Shown here in pieces: positions 17,702 through 24,994 of a DNA stretch of 24,994 nt. Origin of the DNA: Fibrobacterota bacterium (GTDB taxonomy: Bacteria > Fibrobacterota > Fibrobacteria > UBA5070); contig JADKBN010000022.1 in assembly GCA_016715065.1 (NCBI GenBank), positions 1 through 24,994 on the forward strand, written 5' to 3'. The translations under genes and the position numbers were made by a program. Every line of letters begins with the position of its first letter. Position 1 is the first letter of the stretch. Below the pieces are notes generated by a model. That model made no database searches. It saw only the letters and a program-made list of their open reading frames with translations, and was not told the origin of the DNA.

Positions 17702-18675
17702 ATGGATCTCCTGGTGGTGGCCAATCCGGAAAATCGCCGATTGGCCTTCTTCCAACAAGCCGTCCGCTCGCGCGGGCTGGCCGGCGGCGCGGGTGCTGTC
17801 GCATTCCGGACCTTCTATCCGGACGGGTCGTGCTGGAGGACCATGTGCGGCCAGGGACCGTCGTGCGCATCGATTCGGCCGGAGAAGACCATGGCGTGGA
17901 GTGTCAAATATTGACTTTGGGTGGGATCGAAGGCGCGCGGGGGATTGGCGAGGAGCGCGGACGGGTGTTGCACCCGGCCGCCTGGTTGCGCGGATTCGTG
18001 TCCTACCTGGAAAGACTGGAGCGCGCGGGGGAAGCCTGTGGCGCACGCTGGTTCAATCCCCCTTCCCAGATCCGGGTGATGTTCGACAAACCTCGTTGCA
18101 AGCGATCCCTGGGTCCCCTCGCCCCGGCCACCATCGGAGCCTTCGCTTCGGCGGATGAATTCCTTTCGCATCTGGAGCAGATCCGGGTCGCGGGGGTGTT
18201 CGTGAAATTGCCCGGATCTTCTTCCGCCTCCGGGGTCGCCGCGTTCCGATGGCACCGCTCCACCGGCCGCCAAGTGTTGCGCACCACGATGGAGATGCGG
18301 AGTGTTGGCGGCGAACGTCACTTCTACAATTCGTTGCGCCCGCAGGTATACAGAGATCCTGCCGAAATCCGTCAAGTCCTGGGTTTCCTGTTTTCCCAGG
18401 ATGCGTTCGTCGAGTCGTGGATTCCCAAGCCGATGTTCCAGGGGATGACCTGGGATCTGCGTGTTCTGGGGGTCGGTGGCAAAGCCATGCACCGCCTGGC
18501 CCGTCTGTCCCGCGGTCCGATGACCAACCTCCATCTGGGCAACCGGCGATTGGATCCCGCGGAGCTGGGACTCTCGGACGATGTCTGGGCCACGGTGGAG
18601 CGGAGCGTGGAAGAAGCCATGGCACGTCTGCCGGGATGCCTGTACGCGGGATTGGATGTGGTGGTGCCTCGATCG
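17702..18675 (+). CDS. STM4014-family ATP-grasp-like protein, frameshifted, C-terminus missing
   Basis: GAGGAGG (17693-17699) precedes the ATG at 17702, which opens MDLLVVANPENRRLAFFQQA, the usual STM4014 start. A frame change near 17825 leads to a long clean frame. Seen there are RWFNPPSQIRVMFDKPRCKR, a Gly/Ser loop FVKLPGSSSASGVAAFRW, FVESWIPK and WDLRVLGVGGKAMHRLARLS, the central parts of an ATP-grasp-like fold. The frame reaches CLYAGLDVVV and then loses family similarity: the expected final block with the metal-binding Glu and Asn (a NAFGD-like stretch) is absent, and the sequence passes into a HAD phosphatase. ATP-grasp enzymes join carboxylates to amines or thiols using ATP; the substrates of this family are unknown. 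It sits directly downstream of the STM4015-like gene, as in other genomes with this cluster. Confidence 0.78.
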
Positions 18676-18689
18676 GAAGAGAGTCGTGG

Positions 18690-19119
18690 GCCTTCCCTCG
18701 CGACTTCGCCGCAAGCGTTGTGGCGGGAGCTTTCGCGATTGCCAGACTTTTGGAGCCTGCCCCAGCGGTGCGGGGAGATGCTGCAGCGGCTTTCCGGAAA
18801 TGGTCGCTGCGGGTGGTCTCCAACGGATCGGGCGACATCCAGCGTCGGAAAATGAGAGAAACGGGTCTGGACGGACTGTTTGACGAATCTGGATTTCCGG
18901 CGAGCAGGGATGGAGAAGCCGGATCTGGAGATTTTCCGGGGCGCATTGGGCGGCGATGATCCGCGCACGGCGGTGATGGTGGGGATGATCCGATCCGCGA
19001 CATCCGGCCCGCACGCCCTGGGAATCGCCACGGTCCATGTGGAGCCGTCACATCGCGATCTCAGCCGTTGCCAAATGCGAAGATCCGACATTCTTCAGCT
19101 CGAGGAGATTTTGGCGTGA
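18690..19119 (+). pseudogene. HAD-superfamily hydrolase remnant (N-terminal DxD part missing)
   Basis: Cap-like residues LWRELSRLPDFWSL and EMLQRLSG are in the STM4014 frame. A jump near 18815 gives VVSNGSGDIQRRKMRETGLD (HAD motif II, SNG), and another near 18905 gives KPDLEIFRGALGGDDPRTAV (motif III Lys). VMVG.DPIRDIRPARALGIATVHVE follows with one more indel (motif IV), and the frame ends LQLEEILA at TGA 19117-19119. The N-terminal nucleophile motif DxDGT is not found anywhere upstream. The enzyme part is therefore truncated and joined to the truncated STM4014 gene, either by a real deletion or by an assembly error. The substrate is unknown. Its place inside the cluster suggests a phosphatase step in the same pathway. 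Confidence 0.62.
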
Positions 19120-19248
19120 TCTTCCCAAGCCCCGAAACCATATCCTTCCTCCGTACGCCCCTCGAGACGCCAGACGGCATAGGCTTCACCAAGCCATCTG
19201 GCTCCAGGACGAACGGAGACAGCTCTCTATGTCTGATGGTATGCACGA

Positions 19249-20039
19249 ATGATCGACATGAACGCGATCGTGGGCACCCACGACATCCTGATGGTCACCT
19301 TCGACACCCTGCGCCTGGACGTGGCGGTCTCCGAGATGGACAACGGACGGACACCGAACCTCCAACGGTGGATGGGGCTTGGGAAAGCGCCATGCGCCAG
19401 GATCCTTCACCTGGGCGGCCCACTGCTCCTTCTTCGCGGGCTTCCTCCCCACGCCCGCCAAACCGGGCCGCCACGACGCCTGTTCGCGCTGCGCTTTTCC
19501 GGAAGCGAAACTTCAGGCGCGAACACCTGGTCCTGGACGCCCCCGACATCGTGTCGGGCCTCGCCGAACGGGGATACCACACCGCATGTATCGGGGGCGT
19601 GGGGTTCTTCAAGAAGGAAAACGCCTTGTCGCAGGTCCTGCCCGGGCTGTTCCAGGAAAGCCATTGGGAAGCACGCGCTGGGTGTGACAGAGCCGCGTTC
19701 CACCGAACACCAGGTCAGTCAGGCCTTGGTGGTCCTGGCACCCTGAACGACCGTATTCTGTTCCTGAACATCTCCGCATTGCATCAGCCGAACCGGCTCC
19801 ACCTGCAAGGCGCCACCGAAGATTCGGTGGATTCCCATGCGGCGGCGTTGCGGTACGTGGACTCCTGTCTGCCTCCCCTCATGGATGCCTTGCGGGCGCG
19901 AGGCCGCACCTTGTGCCTGTTCCTGTCCGACCACGGCACCGCCTACGGCGACGGGGGGTACACGGGGCATCGGATCGCCCACGAGTGCGTCTGGAACGTG
20001 CCTTACGCGGAATTTGTCCATGGGGCCCAGCAGCCGTGA
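19249..20039 (+). CDS. STM4013/SEN3800-family hydrolase (alkaline-phosphatase fold), frameshifted
   Basis: Either ATG 19249 (MIDMNAIVG) or 19258 (MNAIVGTHDILMVTFDTLRL) can be the start; the second fits the family better. Frame changes occur near 19375, 19470, 19525, 19670 and 19740. The ordered blocks are DILMVTFDTLRLDVA (metal site and Thr nucleophile region), GRTPNLQRW, GSFTWAAHCSFFAGFLPTPA, RLFALRFSGSETSGA, LVLDAPDIVSGLAERGYHTA, IGGVGFFKKENALSQVLPGL, VTEPRSTEHQVSQALVV, LFLNISALHQPNRL, SHAAALRYVDSCLPPLMDAL and LFLSDHGTAYGDGGYTGHRI (distal metal ligands). This is the sulfatase/phosphatase-like member of the STM4011-4015 set. It presumably hydrolyses or transfers a phosphate or sulfate ester; the substrate is unknown. 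Its stop overlaps the next start (GTGA, 20036-20039), which indicates coupling. Confidence 0.85.
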
Positions 20040-21358
20040 CACCGTCGCTTGAGCAATTTCTGTCCGGAGACCGTTCGGATTGGGCCTACCTCTACTCCTA
20101 TCCCCACAAGACGGCCTACCGTCCTTTCGACGAACCCGTTCCGCTGGAGCGCCTATGGGCGAGCGAGCCGAAGGACTCCCTGTACCTCTACACGCACATC
20201 CCCTTCTGCGCCAGCAAGTGCTCGTTCTGCAACCTGCTGTCGCTCTCGCGTCCTCGGACAGGAATTGGTCGATCTATCTGGGGGCCCCTGGAGAGGCAAG
20301 CACGCGCGGTGCGGGCGTCCATCGGTCTGGCCACCTATTCCGGATACGCCATCGGGGGCGGCACGCCCAGCCTTCTGGATACGTCCCCAGTTGGAGCGGC
20401 TGTTGGGCATCCATCCTCCGTTTTCGGGGTCGAGCCGTCGCACCGGGGATCGTTCGAAGCCTCCCCGGACACCGCTCACCCAGGAAGATCCAGTTCCTGC
20501 GCCAGGCGGGGCGTGGAGCGACTCAGCCTGGGCGTCCAGAGCTTCGACCCCGCCGAGGCCCGCCTGCTCGGCAGGCCGAGGCCCGATCCCGCCTTGGACA
20601 ACCTCCTGGACACGGTGGCCCGCGGAGGGGTTTCCGTGTTCAACATCTGGATCTGATCTACGGCACCGCCGGACAGACCCAGGACTCGTTCCGCGCCAGC
20701 CTGGAAAAGGCCTTCCGCCTTGCGCCCGAAGAGATCTTCCTCTATCCGCTCTACGTGCGGCCCCTCACCGCGCTCGGCGCGGAGCGGCCACGATCCGGAA
20801 GGGGAACGCATGGACTCCTTGCTGGAAGTGGGTAGGCATTCCTGGCGGATCATGGTTACGAGCAGGACTCGCTGCGGCTGTTCCGCCGAAAGGACGCGAC
20901 CCGACGGCGTCCGTGGATTCCTGCCAGGAAGACGGCATGGTGGGCCTGGGGGCGGGGCGCGATCCTACACCCGCGACGTCCACTACTCCACGGATTGGGC
21001 GGTGGACGGCACGGCGGTGGAGTCGGTGTTGGACGCCTACCTCGCTCGCGGGTCCGAGGACTTCGCGCAGGCCGACCACGGGATCCATCTTTCCATGGAT
21101 GACAGAAAACGGCGTTTCGTGATCAAATCGATCCTGAAAGCCCGGGGCTGGATCTCGTGCGTTATGCGCAAGTGTTCGGAAGCCAGGCGCGATCGGACTA
21201 TCCGGATCTGACGGAGCTGGAGCGTCTGGGGATGGCGCAGGTCTTCGAGGTCGGTTTCGACTCACGCCTGGGGCTTGGCTTTGTCGGACGGGATCGGAGC
21301 GTGGTTGATTGGGGCCCAGGTGGCCGCGCGCATGAACGAGTACCCGAAACTCAGATGA
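20036..21358 (+). CDS. STM4012-family radical SAM protein (HemN-like), frameshifted
   Basis: GTG at 20036 overlaps the STM4013 stop and opens VTPSLEQFLSGDRSDWAYLY, then YPHKTAYRPFDEPVPLERLW. The 4Fe-4S motif is CASKCSFC (Cys58, Cys62, Cys65). GYAIGGGTPSLLD is the SAM-binding glycine motif, and RLSLGVQSFDPAEARLLGRP, LIYGTAGQTQDSFRASLEKA and EEIFLYPLYVRPLT follow the HemN/coproporphyrinogen-dehydrogenase-like layout. The C-terminus, in yet another frame, reads DLVRYAQVFGSQARSDYPDL, ELERLGMAQV and GLALSDGIGAWLIGAQVAA with stop TGA 21356-21358. At least seven frame changes are needed. The substrate of the family is unknown. It acts in the same operon with a second radical SAM enzyme whose ATG overlaps this stop. 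Confidence 0.86.
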
Positions 21359-22220
21359 ACCTGAAGATCCTCTACCGGGGCCATGTCACGGACTGCAACC
21401 TCGCCTGTCCGTACTGCCCGTTCGCCCAAGACCCGCAACGACGCCTCGAGCGCGAGCTCGACGCCAAGTCGGATCTGGAGCGGTTCGTGGACTGGGTGGG
21501 CGCCACGGCGCAATTGGCTGGACCTTCGAGATCCTGTTCACCCCTACGGCGAGGCTTTGATCCATCCGTGGTACCAGTCGGCGATGGTCCGGCTTTCCCG
21601 GATGGCTCATGTCGAAAGTGGCCGCGCAGACCAATCTTTCCTGGTATACCGCTTGGACGGCGGGATTGGATCCGGCCAGGCAGCCTTCTGGGCCACCTTC
21701 CATCCCGGCCAGGCCGAGGAATCCGTGTTCCTCAACGATGTCGGAAGTGTCGGATCGGGGCATTCCCCACAGTGTGGGCGTGGTGGGCCTGAAGGGCATT
21801 TTCCGGCGATCGATTCCTTGCGTCGCACCTTGCCCGATTCCACCTACATGTGGTCAACGCCTTCAAGCGCCAGGAGGGCTATTACGCGGGATTCTGAGAT
21901 CGCGCATCTGGAGTCCATCGATCCGTACTTTCGCCACAACCTTCCCCACTACCAGACTCTTGGGCGCGATTGCCGGACGGGTTCGGAAGTGTTGGCCATC
22001 GAGGGCAACGGCGATCTACTCCGATGCCACTTCGACAAGACGGTTCGCGGCAACATCTTCCAGCAGGAGTTGCGCGGAAATGCGCGCCGAGCGCTGCGCC
22101 CAGGCCACCTGCCACTGCCACATCGGCTATGTCCATGCACCGCATTTGGGGATGGCGGAGATCTACGGCGATCGGATCCTGGAGCGGATTCCCTCGAAAA
22201 TGCCCCCTAAAAGCGTCTAG
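21355..22220 (+). CDS. STM4011-family radical SAM protein, frameshifted
   Basis: ATG at 21355 (ATGA overlap with STM4012) opens MNLKILYRGHVTDCNLACPY with radical SAM motif CNLACPYC (Cys14, Cys18, Cys21). Later blocks, across frames, are RFVDWVGATAQ, EILFTPYGEALIHPWYQSAM, VRLSRMAHVE, AFWATFHPGQAEESVFLND, GVVGLKG, HLESIDPYFRHNLPHYQTLG, CRTGSEVLAIEGNGDLLRCH, RGNIF and CHCHIGYVHAPHLGMAEIYG, ending RIPSKMPPKSV. The conserved late cysteines (CRTG, LLRCHF, CHCHIGYVH) could hold an auxiliary cluster, as in SPASM-like enzymes; that is inference. Last gene of the STM4015-STM4011 operon. The substrate is unknown. About 85 bases separate it from the next plausible gene. Confidence 0.87.
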
Positions 22221-22304
22221 AGCATCCCGAAATAGGTCCCATAAATGGGGGATTGGCGATCTAGACAGGTCGGTTCGCGGCGACATTTTTCCATCTTTCT
22301 CCCA

Positions 22305-22874
22305 ATGCAATTCCTTCTCGCTTGCTTCCTGGGGGCGATCGCTCCTGCTGCTTCGGACACCGCCTCTGCGCCCAGCCCCACGCGATTGGCTCTACGTGCA
22401 CCCCATTTCTCCTGTGATCGCCGCCGGCTTTACCCAATGGCAGGCGCTTTGAGGCGGGCGTGGTGTTCGACGTGCCTGGGGTGCGAAACCTCATCGTGGA
22501 GGGCTCGTGGTGGTCGATGCATCGATGGAACGAAGAGGAGGTGGATTCGTGGAGGATGACTCCCCCGCCTTTACGAGTTCGGTTCCGAGTACCAATCACT
22601 CTTCGTGGAAAGCGGTTCCAGTGGCTGCAGCTGTTCGTGCAGCCCACCTTGCAAATGGGGCGGTGGGAAGTCCACGACCAAAGTGCTTCCGTGGTCGACA
22701 AGGGATCCACGTTCGCGGCGGGCATGGTGTACTTCGGAGCCATTCCGAGGTTGGACCAGTGGCGGATGGAGGTCGATTTGGGAGTAGGGCGGAGTCTGTT
22801 CAACGAGATCCCGTTTGTTACCCCATTCCGGTTTGGTCCTGGACGTCAACGCTCGATTCGGTTATGCGTTCTAG
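22305..22874 (+). CDS. Outer-membrane beta-barrel-like protein, frameshifted
   Basis: ATG at 22305 opens MQFLLACFLGAIAPAASDTA, a signal peptide. After a shift come RDWLYVHPISPVIAAGFTQW and FEAGVVFDVPGVRNLIVEGS, WWSMHRWNEEEVDSWRMT, WLQLFVQPTLQMGRWEVHDQ, TFAAGMVYFGAIPRLDQWRM and EVDLGVGRSLFNEIPFVTP. The end, in a third frame, is LVLDVNARFGYAF and TAG 22872-22874. Alternating aromatic/hydrophobic strands with turns and a C-terminal Phe after FGYA are the mark of an outer-membrane barrel recognised by BAM; the pattern resembles small DUF3575-like barrels. No function can be assigned. No Shine-Dalgarno is visible. Confidence 0.6.
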
Positions 22875-22883
22875 TCAAAGTCA

Positions 22884-23147
22884 GTGTGCATCCCGGGAGC
22901 CGCTGTAAATCTTTCATGCCTTGTGGCTTGTGAAATTGGATTCGAACCAAGCCTTGCAAACAGACCTCCATTACGCTCCAGAAACCAGAATCCGTCGCAG
23001 GCGACCATCACCCTGGAGACCTTGCCCACCGTGGTGGTGCTGGATGGCAAGGGCGCAAGATCTGGAGCAACTGCCCGTGTTGACGGGTGCAACCGCATCA
23101 CGGTGGAACGGTTGGACGGCACGATTACGAAAGGAGTGGCCCCATGA
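22884..23147 (+). CDS. Unresolved reading frame, possible end of a secreted protein
   Basis: An open frame ends at TGA 23145-23147, overlapping the lipoprotein start as ATGA. Across frames one can read ITLETLPTVVVLDGKGRKIW and RWNGLDGTITKGVAP, which loosely resemble the last strands of FlgD-like/type IX secretion C-terminal domains (a WDG-type turn), but the expected final strand is missing. The first half contains GFEPSLANRPPLRS, which may be a tRNA-like artefact rather than protein. Kept only because of the coupled stop. Confidence 0.25.
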   Translation: MCIPGAAVNLSCLVACEIGFEPSLANRPPLRSRNQNPSQATITLETLPTVVVLDGKGARSGATARVDGCNRITVERLDGTITKGVAP

Positions 23148-24247
23148 AGATTCATCCCTCTTGGCAGCACTTGCTGTTGGCCTTTTTCATCCTGCTGGGA
23201 TCGTGCTCCGAGGCTTCTCCAACCAAGCCTGCGCCGAAGGTGGTTCACCCGGGATGGAGAATCGCTGAAATCGGGATGTCGCGCGCCGATCACGATTCCG
23301 CGGGGATCGCCGAGGTTGTTGTGGCAGGAGACTGGATTCTGGCGGCCACGAACAGAGAGTGCTCTTTGCAGGGCAGGAAGGACATGGGTGGACGAGAGTC
23401 AGCCTCCCGGATTCTTCACCCGCCAGTGCTTTGTTTGCCTGGAACGGCACCATCTATGTTGATTCGCGATTCAAGGAAGCTTTTCGCATACTCCTGCCAC
23501 CGACAAGTGGAAGGACTTACGCACAGAATCGAGCGTTCCCAGCATCCGAACAGACGAAAGTGCAGCGTATCGGCGCGTGGAGAGGGAACCCTTACGTCTC
23601 TTTCGAACAGTCGGCGATACGTTTGGGATGAGGGCTTCGCAGCGATGCCTCCCTGGCCACCTGGAGTCCCATGCTCCACGGGCTTCCGCCATACGAAATT
23701 CCCATCGCGTTCCTGGACCTCGATTCCGTGCTCCGCCGCCACCTACGAAAAAGGCATCTACCAGTGGAAGTTGGGAGATAGTACTTGGACAAAGGCTGTC
23801 AACCCTCAATGGCCGCCACCGAACTCGGGATCAACTCAGAAACCGCCGATGAAAGACAATCCTTTTCCTCGATCCTTTGCAAGGATAGGTGGGGAAAATA
23901 TGGGCAGGTTACTACGTTGACGGCTTGCAATTCAGAAATATCGCCGACTCTACATGGCAGGCATTTCTTCCAGATTCCTTCGCTTCCAAAGTTCCCAGGG
24001 ACATTTTCTCCATGCTGACTTGGTGGGGGGCGACTATTCGCTGCGGGTAGATATCACTCCGTTCCGTTGATGCACGACCCTGCCACCGGTTCCTGGAAAC
24101 CACCGACGTCAATTTCTGTTACGACATCTACCACGAAAGAGCGTGTGCGATTACTACACAACCTGGAGCATGGCGGCCACCTCCGACACACTCTACGCCG
24201 CCTCCGGAGGGGTGCTTCTGAAGATCGGCTGGCCGGATTTGCCTTAG
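23144..24247 (+). CDS. Hypothetical lipoprotein, possibly beta-propeller, frameshifted
   Basis: AAGGAG (23131-23136) lies seven bases before ATG 23144. MKIHPSWQHLLLAFFILLGS is followed by Cys in a lipobox LLGSC, so the protein is a lipoprotein. At least six frame changes follow. Recoverable blocks are GWRIAEIGMSRADHDSAGIA, VVVAGDWILAATNRE, LFAGQEGHGWTRVSLPDSSP, LFAWNGTIYVDSRFKEAF, YEKGIYQWKLGDSTWTKAVN, VDGLQFRNIADSTWQAFLPD and ATSDTLYAASGGVLLKIGWP. Repeated W-plus-short-strand motifs (WILAAT, TIYVDS, IYQWKLGD, LYAASGGVL) suggest a beta-propeller. The stop TAG 24245-24247 overlaps the stop of the convergent minus-strand gene by two bases. I do not recognise the family. It follows the outer-membrane-barrel-like gene and may share its transcript. 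Confidence 0.6.
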
Positions 24248-24994
24248 AGGGAAATTGCATGCCGGCGCCCAGCCTCCCGCCCTGCCAGCGCGACAGCCGT
24301 CAGGGTGGGAATCTTCCACCACCGATCGGACGCCAATTCTCGTTCGATCTGTTCGCTGCTGGGCAGGCTCGACTGCGGCTCCAGAGGCAACGAGATTCCG
24401 GCAGTTTGTATTCAGCGATGCCCACGAGCGGCTTTTGTCGCCCAGTGCGTGCTCTACACCACCTTGTTCGCGGCTTTGCACAACTGGAAGTCCGATGGAG
24501 GGGTTGTCGTGCTCGCTCTTGATCTGGCGATCGACCGCGGTGAGATAGAAGCTCAACTGGCCCAGATGCTCGGGTTTGGGTACACCGGCTGAGTTCGATC
24601 ACGACTAGCGCAACGGAAGGTAGTAGAAAGAGCAGGTCCATCTTGAATTCGTCACCGCCCGTCGAAACGCACTTGCCGGCCCACGAGAGGCAAAAGCCGG
24701 CGCCAAGTTCCAACAGGAATGCGGTGACGTGCTTCACCAGAGCGCTTTCGATCTCCCGCTCTTGTGCCTCGTCGGTGAGGTTCAGGAAGTCGAACCGGTA
24801 CGGGTCTTTCAGGGACTCGCGAGCGAGATCGGATTCGGGCTTAGGTAGCGTGGCATCGAAGTTGGTCACAGCCTTGCCACTACGCTCAGTTGGTGGGTCT
24901 CGATCCTGCAGCACCAATACATTGCGCGACCAGTTGTGTTCGATCGCCTTTGGGCGTACCATCGGCGTGATTCGGAACTATCGACCTTATCCAA
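24244..24994 (-). CDS. DUF1016/YhcG-type PDDEXK nuclease domain protein, partial and frameshifted
   Basis: Read from the right edge: DKVDSSESRRWYAQ, then (frame change) KAIEHNWSRNVLVLQ, ERSGKAVTNFDATLPKPESD, YRFDFLNLTDEAQEREIESA, LVKHVTAFLLELGAGF, GGDEFKMDLLF, VVIEL, KPEHLGQL, FYLTAVDRQIKSEHDNPSIG, LGIAEYKLPES and QIERELASDRWWKIPTLTAV, ending HAISL at TAA (24244-24246). These are the consecutive blocks of the DUF1016 family, whose C-terminal half is a PDDEXK nuclease fold: the Asp in FKMDLLF and the Glu of VIEL are seen, and the following Lys is probably hidden by a missing base. The N-terminal half lies outside the window. Family members are often found with restriction or defence genes; their exact role is not settled. 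Confidence 0.82.

Noticed and set aside
19170..19201. Hairpin (CCAGA...GGCTT-CACC-AAGCC...TCTGG) between the HAD remnant and the STM4013-like gene
   Set aside because: The stem is interrupted and has no T-run; the surrounding operon appears continuous, so a terminator call is not justified.
22925..22990. tRNA-like signature on the minus strand (GGTTCGAATCC T-loop, then seven bases, G and CCA)
   Set aside because: The T-arm and CCA look right, but no anticodon stem, D-arm or matching 5' acceptor strand can be folded from the adjoining bases. Only a covariance-model search on polished sequence could rescue it.

Overview
The window looks like GC-rich chromosomal DNA from a diderm (outer-membrane-bearing) bacterium. 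The evidence is an L,D-transpeptidase, a PBP1C-type penicillin-binding protein, a lipoprotein with a lipobox, and a beta-barrel-like protein ending in phenylalanine. The style (zinc-ribbon Ser/Thr kinases, tail-fibre-like proteins with an FCB-type C-terminal module) would fit Fibrobacterota or a relative, but no rRNA or marker gene settles this and the assignment is a weak inference. No phage integrase, IS element, CRISPR array or confident tRNA was seen.

The dominant technical fact is frameshifting. Nearly every gene outside about 7.4-13 kb and 14.5-15.2 kb can be read only by jumping between frames, and the damage is worst towards both ends (0.6-4.4 kb and 22-25 kb). Conserved blocks resume after each jump, housekeeping genes such as typA are hit, and spacing and ATGA overlaps are preserved. 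This favours indel-rich uncorrected sequence over true gene decay. Coordinates of broken genes are therefore envelopes, not clean ORFs.

Layout: (1) 1-400, minus strand, a partial secreted protein. (2) 661-2744, a badly broken typA/bipA GTPase gene whose 3' end carries about 3.4 tandem copies of an 80-101 bp unit with a GCAA-loop hairpin. (3) 2858-7320, three tandem paralogous tail-fibre-like genes with similar N-termini and near-identical C-terminal modules but different middles. (4) 7404-7832, a bacteriohemerythrin. (5) 7913-15597, an envelope and signalling block: a TPR/NTF2-like exported protein coupled to an L,D-transpeptidase with the same kind of C-terminal domain, two terminators, pbpC, then a zinc-ribbon pseudokinase coupled to an active zinc-ribbon Ser/Thr kinase. 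(6) 15913-16417, minus strand, a small membrane protein. (7) 16621-22220, an operon with the uncharacterised Salmonella-type set STM4015-STM4014-(HAD)-STM4013-STM4012-STM4011: a leucine-rich-repeat protein fused to a WGR domain, an ATP-grasp-like protein, a HAD phosphatase remnant, an alkaline-phosphatase-fold hydrolase and two radical SAM enzymes. (8) 22305-24247, an outer-membrane-barrel-like protein, an unresolved reading frame and a lipoprotein. (9) 24244-24994, minus strand, a partial DUF1016/YhcG-type PDDEXK nuclease meeting the lipoprotein gene tail to tail.

The best candidates for poorly described biology are the STM4011-4015 operon, the pseudokinase/kinase pair next to cell-wall enzymes, and the hairpin-bearing tandem repeat at the end of typA.
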